Source of the DNA: Verrucomicrobiota bacterium
GTDB lineage: Bacteria > Verrucomicrobiota > Verrucomicrobiia > CAIQCK01
Direction of reading: 5' to 3'
NCBI GenBank assembly: GCA_016222825.1
Contig: JACRQF010000014.1
Span: forward strand, 186,001-250,000
DNA length: 64,000 nt
Part shown: positions 1-7,245 of the stretch, piece by piece
Position numbering within the stretch: position 1 is the stretch's first letter
How the letters are laid out: every line of letters begins with the position of its first letter
Position numbers and translations under genes: made by a program
Notes under the pieces: model-generated
What the model was told of the DNA's origin: nothing
Database searches by the model: none
What the model saw: only the letters and a program-made list of their open reading frames with translations

Positions 1-1199
1 ATCTCCTGCCAGCCGGGGTCTTTCTGGCTGTCCACGGGTGCGACGGCTTGATGCGGCGTGCAGTTGTAGATGAGCTTGAACTTGTCGGAGCGCACGCAGC
101 GCGCGAGGTCAAAAGTGGAGGCGAGGATGTTCGGATTCATGCCGCCGTCGCCGCCGTGCGGGCCGCGTTCGGCGAAGATGTATTTGCGCCCCTCAAACAG
201 CTCGCCGCGCAGGAGTTTGAGGTAGCTCACACCGCTCATCGCCTTTGGTGGCGTCACGCCAGCCGCCTCCAGCATCGTCGGCGCGAAATCCTCGCCGGAG
301 ACGACCTGTTTCGTCACGCCGCCGGGCTTCACCACGCCGGGCCAGCGCACAATCAGCGGCACGTGAATGCCGGGATCGGTCAGCGCGCCCTTGCCGTGCG
401 GCATCGCCATCCCATTGTCGCCCATGAAGACCACCAGCGTGTTTTTGGCGAAGCCGCGTTTCTCCAGCACGTCGAGCACGCTTTGCACGTCGCCGTCGAG
501 ATGCTCCACCTCGGCAATGTAGCGGGCGAGGTCCGAGCGCACACCGGGCAAGTCGGGCAGGTGCGGCGGCAGCGTCAGCTTCGTCGGGTCGGGCACGCCA
601 CGCGGGCCTTTGGTTTCCCAAACGTGATGCGGGTCGCTGAAGCCGAGCCAGAAAAACCACGGTTTGTCCTTCGGCGCTGCGTTGAGGAACGCCGATAGCT
701 TGCCGCCGAAATCCTTCATCCCGCCAGCCTTCTCGACGTAATCAACGCGGTTGGTAAACGTCCGCAGACCGTATTTCAGCATCGTTGCGCCAATCTCCGG
801 CGAGGCGCGCTTGCCGGCGATCTGCGGTCCGTCGAGATGATAGCTTCGTCCGCCGACGCCGGTGAAGTAGCCGGCCTTGTCGCGCAGCAGATCCGGCAGC
901 GCCGGCAGTTCCGTTGGCAGCGGCGACGTGAACCGCACCATCCGCACTGCCACTGCCGAGCGGCCGGTCATGAGCGTCGCGCGCGACGGCACGCATTGCG
1001 GGCAGCCGACGAACATCCGTTCGAAGCGGATGCCCTGCGCCGCGAACCGGTCGAGGTTCGGCGACTGCACGTCCTTGTTCCCGTAGCAGCCGAGATACGG
1101 ATAGCTGTGGTCGTCGGAGAGCAGGAAAAGGATGTTCGGCTTCTCGCTGGCCATCGCGTAGCTACAAATAAAGCCAAGAATCAGAAGGATATGTTTCAT
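1..1199 (-). CDS. Sulfatase (arylsulfatase family, S1-type), C-terminus beyond the window
   Basis: Hydrolyses sulfate esters, probably on a glycan, outside the cytoplasm. Translation from the ATG at 1199 gives a short signal-like N-terminus (MKHILLILGFICSYAMA), then NILFLLSDDHS with the paired Asp metal ligands at residues 29-30, and the formylglycine motif C69-V-P-S-R followed by TLMTGR. A second conserved block (VVFMGDNG) and a PLIVRWPG segment follow. About 399 codons are present and the frame is still open at base 1, so the C-terminus is missing only because the window ends. It starts 9 nt after the fucosidase stop and is therefore the third gene of a minus-strand set (isomerase, fucosidase, sulfatase). 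The C-x-P-S-R form needs an anaerobic- or FGE-type maturase, which is not in this window. Family call is firm; the substrate is unknown. Confidence 0.93.
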   Translation of the reverse strand, partial: MKHILLILGFICSYAMASEKPNILFLLSDDHSYPYLGCYGNKDVQSPNLDRFAAQGIRFERMFVGCPQCVPSRATLMTGRSAVAVRMVRFTSPLPTELPALPDLLRDKAGYFTGVGGRSYHLDGPQIAGKRASPEIGATMLKYGLRTFTNRVDYVEKAGGMKDFGGKLSAFLNAAPKDKPWFFWLGFSDPHHVWETKGPRGVPDPTKLTLPPHLPDLPGVRSDLARYIAEVEHLDGDVQSVLDVLEKRGFAKNTLVVFMGDNGMAMPHGKGALTDPGIHVPLIVRWPGVVKPGGVTKQVVSGEDFAPTMLEAAGVTPPKAMSGVSYLKLLRGELFEGRKYIFAERGPHGGDGGMNPNILASTFDLARCVRSDKFKLIYNCTPHQAVAPVDSQKDPGWQE

Positions 1200-1208
1200 G
1201 ACCATCTC

Positions 1209-2441
1209 CTATTCGGTCGCCGCGCCGCGCTTGTCTTTCTTCGCCTTCGCCTTGCCCGGCACAGGTGGTGGTGGCGCGACGGGTTTGGGCCAGCCGTTTT
1301 CTTTGATGCGCCGGCCGACTTCCTTCAATGTCTTCGCGTCCACCGGATGAATCGAGCCGTCGGGCAACGGGCCGGTGTTCATCAGCAGGTTGCAGTTCTG
1401 GTAGAACGCATAGCCCAGCCGTCGCAGCACTTCGTCGGCGTCGAGATGCGCGCTGTCGTCTTTCTGCACGTAGCCCCACTGGTGCGGCTGGAGCGTGTCG
1501 CAGATTTCGTTGTGCTTTCCCTTGTTCGACTCCCATGCGACGGCGGCGACCATCGCCTTCTCGTCGCCGAACTGCTTGCGCACGCGGTCGGCCAGCGACT
1601 GACCCGTCCGCTCCGGCGCGGCGAAGTCTTCCGTGCCGGTCGCGCCCTGTTTGAAGCAGACCAGCGTCTGCGGCTGGAGCTTGCGGATCATCGCGTAGGT
1701 CTCGTGGATCGGGAACAGATCCGGCCGCGCGTAGAAGGTCATGATCGGGTCGAACCAGATGCCCGCGAGCGGGCCGTAGTTCGTCAGCAGTTCCTTGATC
1801 TGGCTGTGGACGAACTCGATGTAGTGCTTGAAATCCTCGTCCTTCTCCCACTTGTAGCCTGGCTCCGGCGTTTTGTAGTCCGGCCGCGCCATCGGGGCGA
1901 ACTTGCGCGGATAATAATAGGGATGACGCCAGTCGAGGCCGTAGGAGTAGTAGAGGAACAGGCCCAGCCCTTTCTTGCGGCATTGCTCGGCCAACTCTCC
2001 GACGAGGTCGCGCTTCGCCGGGCTGTTGACGCTCGTGTAATCGGAGCGCTTCGAACCGAACAAGCAGAAGCTGTCGTGATGGCGCGAGGTGATGTTCACG
2101 TAGCGCATCCCCGCCTCGCAGGCCATGTCGGTGATAAAGTCGGCGTCGAACTTCTCTGCGCGGAACTGCGCCTTGAGCTTCTCGTATTCCGCCACCGGAA
2201 TTGCCTCGCGATACATCACCCACTCGCCGCGCCCGAGCAGCGCGTAGAGGCCGTAGTGCATGAACAACCCGAAGCGCGCCTCCTTGAACCATGCCAGCGC
2301 CGCCGCGTGCGGGTCTTTGGCGTAAAGGTCGGCGTGGTTCTTCAGATACGACGGCACGCTCGTGGCGGCCCTCGCATCACGAAGCGCGCTGCCGGTGGCA
2401 GCCGCGCTTGCTGCCAGTTTGATGAAGGTTCGACGATTCAT
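1209..2441 (-). CDS. Alpha-L-fucosidase, GH29 family, Tat-exported
   Basis: Releases alpha-L-fucose from glycans. The 410-aa product begins with a Tat signal (MNRRTFIKLAASAAATG). The GH29 core then follows: WFKEARFGLFMHYG (about 51-64), YVNITSRHHDSF (about 114-125, substrate-binding His-His), and GIWFD with the likely nucleophile Asp231. The length covers the catalytic barrel only; the C-terminal beta-sandwich of many GH29 enzymes is absent, which is common in this subgroup. It sits 11 nt after the TIM-barrel gene and 9 nt before the sulfatase, so co-transcription is likely and suggests a sulfated fucose-containing substrate (inference). The acid/base residue is poorly conserved in GH29 and cannot be assigned by eye. 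Confidence 0.92.
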   Translation of the reverse strand: MNRRTFIKLAASAAATGSALRDARAATSVPSYLKNHADLYAKDPHAAALAWFKEARFGLFMHYGLYALLGRGEWVMYREAIPVAEYEKLKAQFRAEKFDADFITDMACEAGMRYVNITSRHHDSFCLFGSKRSDYTSVNSPAKRDLVGELAEQCRKKGLGLFLYYSYGLDWRHPYYYPRKFAPMARPDYKTPEPGYKWEKDEDFKHYIEFVHSQIKELLTNYGPLAGIWFDPIMTFYARPDLFPIHETYAMIRKLQPQTLVCFKQGATGTEDFAAPERTGQSLADRVRKQFGDEKAMVAAVAWESNKGKHNEICDTLQPHQWGYVQKDDSAHLDADEVLRRLGYAFYQNCNLLMNTGPLPDGSIHPVDAKTLKEVGRRIKENGWPKPVAPPPPVPGKAKAKKDKRGAATE

Positions 2442-2452
2442 GTTGTCTCCTC

Positions 2453-3379
2453 TCAGTAGCCCAGCGTCTTCCGCACGAACTCCCGGCTCATCTTCAGACT
2501 CTCGCGCAGCGGGCGCGTCGGCTTGAAGTCGCGCTCGTGGGCCAGCTCGATGACAGCGTCGCCGGAGAAATTAATCTCGCGCAACGCCGCGGAGATGGCG
2601 GCATAGTCCATGTCGCCCTCGCCGAGCGCCTCGGACCAGCGGCCGTCCTTGTTCTGGTCGCGTAGGTGGAGGAAGACAATCTGCTTGCCGTATTGGCGGA
2701 TGAACGCGACGGGATCCACGCCGCCGCGCACAAGCCAGTTGAGATCGGGGCCAAGCTTCACGTCCGGGATGCGCGCGAGCGTGCCTTTGAGGTCGTGCAA
2801 CTCGTTCTCGACCTCGTAGGTGTGGTTGTGAAGGTTCAGCACGACGCCGTGCTTCTCGCAGATGGCGATGATCTTGCGGAGCAGTTCGGCCTGTGCGTCG
2901 AGTTGTTCCGGCGTTTTGAGAACCTTCTTTCCCCACTTCACCGCGCCGACGGAGGCGCCAAGCGTGCGGCCGCCCAGCTTTGCCAGCCGCGGAATTGTCT
3001 TCGCGGCATCGTCGAGAATCTCCTGATGTTTCGCGCGGTCCCACATCGCGCCGCCGAAGGACATGCCGATGACGGCCAGCTTGTGTTTCCGCGACAGCTC
3101 GCTGATACGTTCGACGGCGTCGTCGGGGAGCAACGCCGTGTGCATCAACTCAATGCCATCGAGGCCGGCGTAGCTCATGTCGGCAAAGATCTGCGGCAAC
3201 ACGGGCGTGATGTCGTATTTCGGCTGCGTGGCCGCATAGACCCACGGGTGCGCGCCGACAATGACCTTGCGTTTCGGCGCCGGCTCGTCCTTGGACTGTG
3301 CAGCGACACAACAGCCGGCGATTGCAGCGGCGCTGGATTTGAGGAAACTGCGGCGGGAAACAGGCGCGGTAGTGTTCAT
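2453..3379 (-). CDS. Sugar phosphate isomerase/epimerase-type TIM barrel (AP_endonuc_2 fold), Tat signal
   Basis: A 308-aa protein of the xylose-isomerase-like TIM-barrel superfamily. The frame is open upstream to 3523, but the ATG at 3379 is preferred because it places a Tat signal (SRRSFLKSSAAAIAG) at the N-terminus. Likely divalent-metal ligands appear in order: GIELMH, NLHNHTYE, GPDLNWL, FLHLRD and VIELAHE, the usual Glu/His/Asp/His/Glu pattern of the family. Members isomerise or epimerise sugars, including 3-keto sugars, and many exported verrucomicrobial copies are of unknown substrate. It is first in the minus-strand set with the fucosidase and the sulfatase. A perfect hairpin (3383-3402) sits just upstream of the start codon. 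The precise reaction is unknown. Confidence 0.85.
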   Translation of the reverse strand: MNTTAPVSRRSFLKSSAAAIAGCCVAAQSKDEPAPKRKVIVGAHPWVYAATQPKYDITPVLPQIFADMSYAGLDGIELMHTALLPDDAVERISELSRKHKLAVIGMSFGGAMWDRAKHQEILDDAAKTIPRLAKLGGRTLGASVGAVKWGKKVLKTPEQLDAQAELLRKIIAICEKHGVVLNLHNHTYEVENELHDLKGTLARIPDVKLGPDLNWLVRGGVDPVAFIRQYGKQIVFLHLRDQNKDGRWSEALGEGDMDYAAISAALREINFSGDAVIELAHERDFKPTRPLRESLKMSREFVRKTLGY

Positions 3380-3382
3380 GCG

Positions 3383-3402
3383 CGCATCTTCAAAAAGATG
3401 CG
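3383..3402 (-). promoter_or_regulatory. Perfect 8-bp hairpin directly upstream of a start codon
   Basis: CGCATCTT (3383-3390) pairs with AAGATGCG (3395-3402) around a CAAA loop, ending 3 nt before the ATG at 3379. In mRNA it would occupy the place of the Shine-Dalgarno sequence, and no other good SD is seen. It may mask initiation or be a transcription-factor site in the divergent intergenic region 3380-3521. Function is inferred only. Confidence 0.4.
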
Positions 3403-3521
3403 GCCACAAATCAAGCAGGCAATCGCTCAGGGCGCTTTCGCCATTTCTTCCGCCGGCGGCTGGACATGCCGCGCGATATTTGGAACACTTAGCGCGCAGC
3501 TTCAGACGGACGATTGGAATC

Positions 3522-5792
3522 ATGGATGTCCTTCATCCAAATCGCCGGCAGTTTCTCAGAACCGCTGTGATGGGCGGCATCGGCGCGGCCTGGATCGGGC
3601 CGAGCGGCCGCGCTGAACCAACGCCAGCCGGTGGTTGCGGCTTTCGCGCGTTGCCGCCGCACATGCGCTGGCTCCAGTCGGCGCGCGTGTTTTTGGTGGA
3701 TGCTTACGCCTTTCCATTCACGACGGATTTGGAGTTCGACGCGGAGGCGCTGGCGGAAACGATGGCGGACGTGAAGGCAAACGTCGTTCGTTTCGCGACG
3801 ATGGGGAAATATGCGACGATCCAAGGCGTCGCGTTCTCGCGACATCCGAAGCAGGGTAAGCGCGACATGTTGGCGGAGACGGTCGCCGCGTGCAAGCCGC
3901 GCGGCATCCGCGTCGTGCCCTACATCTCCACGATGCACAAGCTCGCGTGGTCCATGGTCACGCGCGACTTCTCGCAATACGCCCACGTCTCGCGGCCCGG
4001 CGGCGGGCCGGCGCGGTCGCCGTTCGGCAGCGGCGAAGACCACGGCACCGTCTGCTGGAACACGCCGTATCGTCGGGCATATCTCGACCTCGTCGAACAC
4101 GTTGTCCGCGACTACGAGATTGACGGCATCTACTTCGACAGTTGGATGGCGTGCTACTTCTGGCCACGGCCGGGCACATGCTACTGCGACGGCTGCCGCA
4201 GAGGTTTCGCCGCAAGCACCGGTTTGGAGATTCCGTTTCACGAGAAACTCGGCGACTACACGCCGGCGGAGCAGGCGGCGGTGCGGCGTTATCACACGTG
4301 GTATCAGGACCAACTCGTCGGCATTCTCGGCGAGGTGCGGCGCATCGTAAAGCGCCACCGTGACATCCCGCTCATCTACAACATCAACAACCCGGAGCGG
4401 CTCATGGGCGAAGATCCGCGCGTGCCGGCGCAGCTCGAAGCCTTCCTATACGAGCGTAGCCAATCCATGCTCCATCGCGCAGAGGGCGTGAGTTTGGCGC
4501 GAGCGACCGGGTTGGCGGTGTGGCCCTATGTGTCGTCGCGGCTGACCAGCCGTGTGGCCACCGGTGGGTTGAATGTGCAGCAGGAGATTTTCGTGACGGC
4601 GATGTTCGGCGGTGGGCCAATCGTCTATAACGCGTATCAGTTTGTCCGCAAGGCGAACGACCGCGGCATCCTGCGCTGGCCGTTCAGCATCATTGCACGC
4701 CACGAGGATTGCTTCCAAGGCGCGGAGAACTTCCCATACGTCGCAGTTGTGTGGGGAAACGGCGGCGCGACGACCTCCGGTCACCACCCGGAACGGCCGA
4801 TGGCCGACGCGCGCTCCGCGACGCTGGGCGCGTTTGCCGCGTGTCTTCGCCGGCATGTTCAAGTCGCTTCGGTGCTGCCCGACCTGCTTAATAATCCCGC
4901 GCGCCTCAGTCGCTACAAGGCCGTCTATCTCGCCGGCATTCCTCATCTGACGGCGGAGCAGATTCGCAACCTCCGCGCTTTCGTTGCAGCAGGCGGCGGG
5001 TTGGTTGTTAGCCACGACTGTTCGCTCTGGCGGCAGGAAGGACCGTCGCTGGACCGGCCGGTGCATCTCTTCCGGCTCGGCTTCGCGCCGGCCGCGCCGA
5101 GGCTCATGCGGCAAGAGCGGTTTGGTTTGGAGGAATTGATTCACGTCCGGCCGACGACACTCACGGGCGAGCAGGCCGCGTTGGTGGAGTGTCACACCTC
5201 CGATCATCCCGGCTTTCAGGATTTGTATCTGCGCATGCGTTCCGGCTCGAAGCTTGTGCCAGTCTTTGACTATCAGCCCGTGGCCGTGCTTGATGGCGCC
5301 GAAGTGTCCGCCGACATCGTGGCAGGTGAATCAGAAGCCGTGCTGCCGGGCGTTGTCCTCTCGCGCCACGGCAAAGGCCGCGTCGCTTACGTCGCGCCGG
5401 CGTTGGAGAGCGTCTTCCTGCAAACCAACCTCCGCGCGCTGGCCGATGTCATTGCGGGCCTCGTCGCGCGGATTTCGCCGGAGCCGCCGTCTTTCACTGT
5501 GGACGCGCCCGACGGCCTCATCGCCAACCTCACCATCCGCGACGACCAACGCGTGCTGCATCTGGCCAACTGGACCGGCAACAAGCTGGAGCAGCCCGGC
5601 CTTAACGAAAGCTGGCTCGCGCCGATTGAGAACGTCCGCGTCCAGCTTCGCAAACCGCCCGGCCGTCAGATCGAACGCGTCGCGTTGCTGGTGGAAGCGC
5701 AGTTCCAGCAGAAGGATTTGGGCGATGCTGTGGAGATCACATTGCCGCGAGTTGAGACTTATCAGGCCATCCGGTTTGTTTGTTCCCGCTGA
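3522..5792 (+). CDS. Tat-exported putative glycosidase with C-terminal beta-galactosidase-trimerisation-like domain
   Basis: A 757-aa protein. The frame is open from 3261, but the ATG at 3522 gives a Tat signal (NRRQFLRTAVMGGIGAAW). The centre resembles the alpha-amylase-like GHL6 type of putative glycosidase: VVRFATMGKY, RGIRVVPYIS, then DGIYFDSW followed by a cysteine knuckle C-Y-C-D-G-C and later a PLIYNINNP strand. The C-terminal third (SRYKAVYLAGIPHLTAEQIRNL, AAGGGLVVSHD) looks like a class I amidotransferase/trimerisation fold as in GH42 enzymes. The 20261-22666 gene is a distant relative with the same cysteine spacing. It is divergent from the isomerase/fucosidase/sulfatase genes (142-bp spacer). 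No biochemical function is known to me; glycosidase is inferred from fold and context. Confidence 0.75.
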   Translation: MDVLHPNRRQFLRTAVMGGIGAAWIGPSGRAEPTPAGGCGFRALPPHMRWLQSARVFLVDAYAFPFTTDLEFDAEALAETMADVKANVVRFATMGKYATIQGVAFSRHPKQGKRDMLAETVAACKPRGIRVVPYISTMHKLAWSMVTRDFSQYAHVSRPGGGPARSPFGSGEDHGTVCWNTPYRRAYLDLVEHVVRDYEIDGIYFDSWMACYFWPRPGTCYCDGCRRGFAASTGLEIPFHEKLGDYTPAEQAAVRRYHTWYQDQLVGILGEVRRIVKRHRDIPLIYNINNPERLMGEDPRVPAQLEAFLYERSQSMLHRAEGVSLARATGLAVWPYVSSRLTSRVATGGLNVQQEIFVTAMFGGGPIVYNAYQFVRKANDRGILRWPFSIIARHEDCFQGAENFPYVAVVWGNGGATTSGHHPERPMADARSATLGAFAACLRRHVQVASVLPDLLNNPARLSRYKAVYLAGIPHLTAEQIRNLRAFVAAGGGLVVSHDCSLWRQEGPSLDRPVHLFRLGFAPAAPRLMRQERFGLEELIHVRPTTLTGEQAALVECHTSDHPGFQDLYLRMRSGSKLVPVFDYQPVAVLDGAEVSADIVAGESEAVLPGVVLSRHGKGRVAYVAPALESVFLQTNLRALADVIAGLVARISPEPPSFTVDAPDGLIANLTIRDDQRVLHLANWTGNKLEQPGLNESWLAPIENVRVQLRKPPGRQIERVALLVEAQFQQKDLGDAVEITLPRVETYQAIRFVCSR

Positions 5793-5861
5793 CAGCCCGC
5801 CAGACAAAACTGACGGTTTGCTTCGGCGGCTGAAGAGGCTACACTCGCTAAAGACAGTGTC

Positions 5862-7190
5862 ATGAATCAGCCCGGCTTTCGACTTCTCTGGCTTGTCAGC
5901 GGCTTCGCGCTTGCGGCGTTGCTGCTTGCCGGGCTGGCGCGTGAGCGGACATCGCGCGTTTTGTCAGAGAACTCTCTGACTCCCCCCGCCGGAACCGCCG
6001 CAAAGAAGTCCCTCGCCAAGGCGCGCGCCACGGCCAAGGCCGCGAAGCCGGCGGAGCCGCAGACTGCCCTGCCGAAGCTGACGGAGGAAGAGCGGCGTTT
6101 GGAGCAGTTGCGCGCCCGCGTCGAGCGCAAGGGGGCCATTCCGAAGCAGGCCGTCATCAAGTTCAAGACGACGCAGGCGATGCAGGATTTCCTTCGCCGG
6201 TTGGCCGGTCGGAGGCTCTCGGTCCTCGGCCGGCTCGATGCGTTGTCCGCGTTGCGCGTCAGCTACGACGAACTGGAGCAGTTGCGCGACGCGCTCGGGG
6301 AGGACGCGGATGCTTTTGAGGGCCTCGACAGCAACTTCGTCGTCAGGATTCCCGACTTTTTGCAACAGGAGGACCGTCCGGGCGGCGCAGGCAGCGCGTC
6401 GTTCCGGGGTGTGGGTTTCCTTGATGCCATCGGCGCGACCGGCGACCGCTCGACGTGGGGCTTGGGCGTGACAGTGGCGGTCGTGGACACCGGTGTGTTT
6501 GATCACATGACTTTCGGTGAGAACCAGATCACGCATTACGATCTGGTGAACGACGGCCAGCCGTTCAACGGGCACGGCACGGCGATGGCCAGTCTCATTG
6601 CCGGGCAGGATCCGCAAGCGCCCGGCGTCGCGCCCGGCAGCCACATCCTCGACGTGCGCGTGGCGGACAGCCAGGGCCTCAGCGACACCTTCACCTTGGC
6701 CGCGGGCATCATGCAGGCCGTGGACGCCGGCGCGTCGGTCATCAACATCAGCATGGGTTCTTACGGCGACTCGCAGGCGCTGCACGACGCGGTGGCCTAC
6801 GCCGAAAGCCGCGGCGTGGCCGTGGTCGCCGCCGCCGGCAATGATCACACCAGCAACCAGCTCGCTTACCCGGCGGCGATCAGCAGCGTCGTCTCCGTCG
6901 GCGGCGTGGACGCGAAGTTGCAGCAAGCCTACTACTCCAACTCCGGGGCCGGACTCGATGTCTCCGCGCCGGGCGTCGGCATCAAGTCGGCTTACGGGGC
7001 GGACATGCTTGTGGTTGGCGACGGCACCTCGCAAGCCACCGCCATCGCCTCCGGCGTGCTCGCCTTCGGCATATCGAGCGGCGCCGCTGCGGGTGACGGC
7101 GCGCCGGCCTGGCTGCAACAGAACGCCCAGCAACTCAGCCAATCCGCTGATCGCGTCGGCGCCGGCATGGTGCAGATCCCGATGAAATAG
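5862..7190 (+). CDS. Subtilisin-like serine protease (S8 family)
   Basis: A secreted or membrane-anchored protease of 442 aa. An N-terminal hydrophobic segment (residues 8-24) is followed by an Ala/Lys-rich linker. Residues about 92-165 read as an I9-like propeptide (AVIKFKTTQAMQDFL, ending FVVRIPDF). The catalytic domain shows VAVVDTG with Asp209, NGHGTAMASLIAG with His238, the oxyanion Asn in AAAGNDH (about 327) and GDGTSQATAIASG with Ser390. All key residues are intact. It ends soon after the Ser block, so no C-terminal accessory domain is present. Start ATG 5862 follows the upstream gene by 69 nt. Target proteins are unknown. Confidence 0.93.
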   Translation: MNQPGFRLLWLVSGFALAALLLAGLARERTSRVLSENSLTPPAGTAAKKSLAKARATAKAAKPAEPQTALPKLTEEERRLEQLRARVERKGAIPKQAVIKFKTTQAMQDFLRRLAGRRLSVLGRLDALSALRVSYDELEQLRDALGEDADAFEGLDSNFVVRIPDFLQQEDRPGGAGSASFRGVGFLDAIGATGDRSTWGLGVTVAVVDTGVFDHMTFGENQITHYDLVNDGQPFNGHGTAMASLIAGQDPQAPGVAPGSHILDVRVADSQGLSDTFTLAAGIMQAVDAGASVINISMGSYGDSQALHDAVAYAESRGVAVVAAAGNDHTSNQLAYPAAISSVVSVGGVDAKLQQAYYSNSGAGLDVSAPGVGIKSAYGADMLVVGDGTSQATAIASGVLAFGISSGAAAGDGAPAWLQQNAQQLSQSADRVGAGMVQIPMK

Positions 7191-7226
7191 TTCCGGCGCT
7201 TTCCCATCTTCCGTTGCAGGTGGTTT

Positions 7227-7241
7227 GCAGATAACATCTGC
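7227..7241 (+). promoter_or_regulatory. Perfect 6-bp hairpin just upstream of a start codon
   Basis: GCAGAT (7227-7232) and ATCTGC (7236-7241) pair around AAC, ending 4 nt before the ATG at 7246. As with the hairpin at 3383-3402, it sits where an SD would be expected. It could be a translational or protein-binding element; this is inference. Confidence 0.35.
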
Positions 7242-7245
7242 GGCC

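Noticed and set aside
837..2459. 540-aa plus-strand ORF
   Set aside because: Antisense to the sulfatase and GH29 fucosidase genes, which have clear catalytic motifs.
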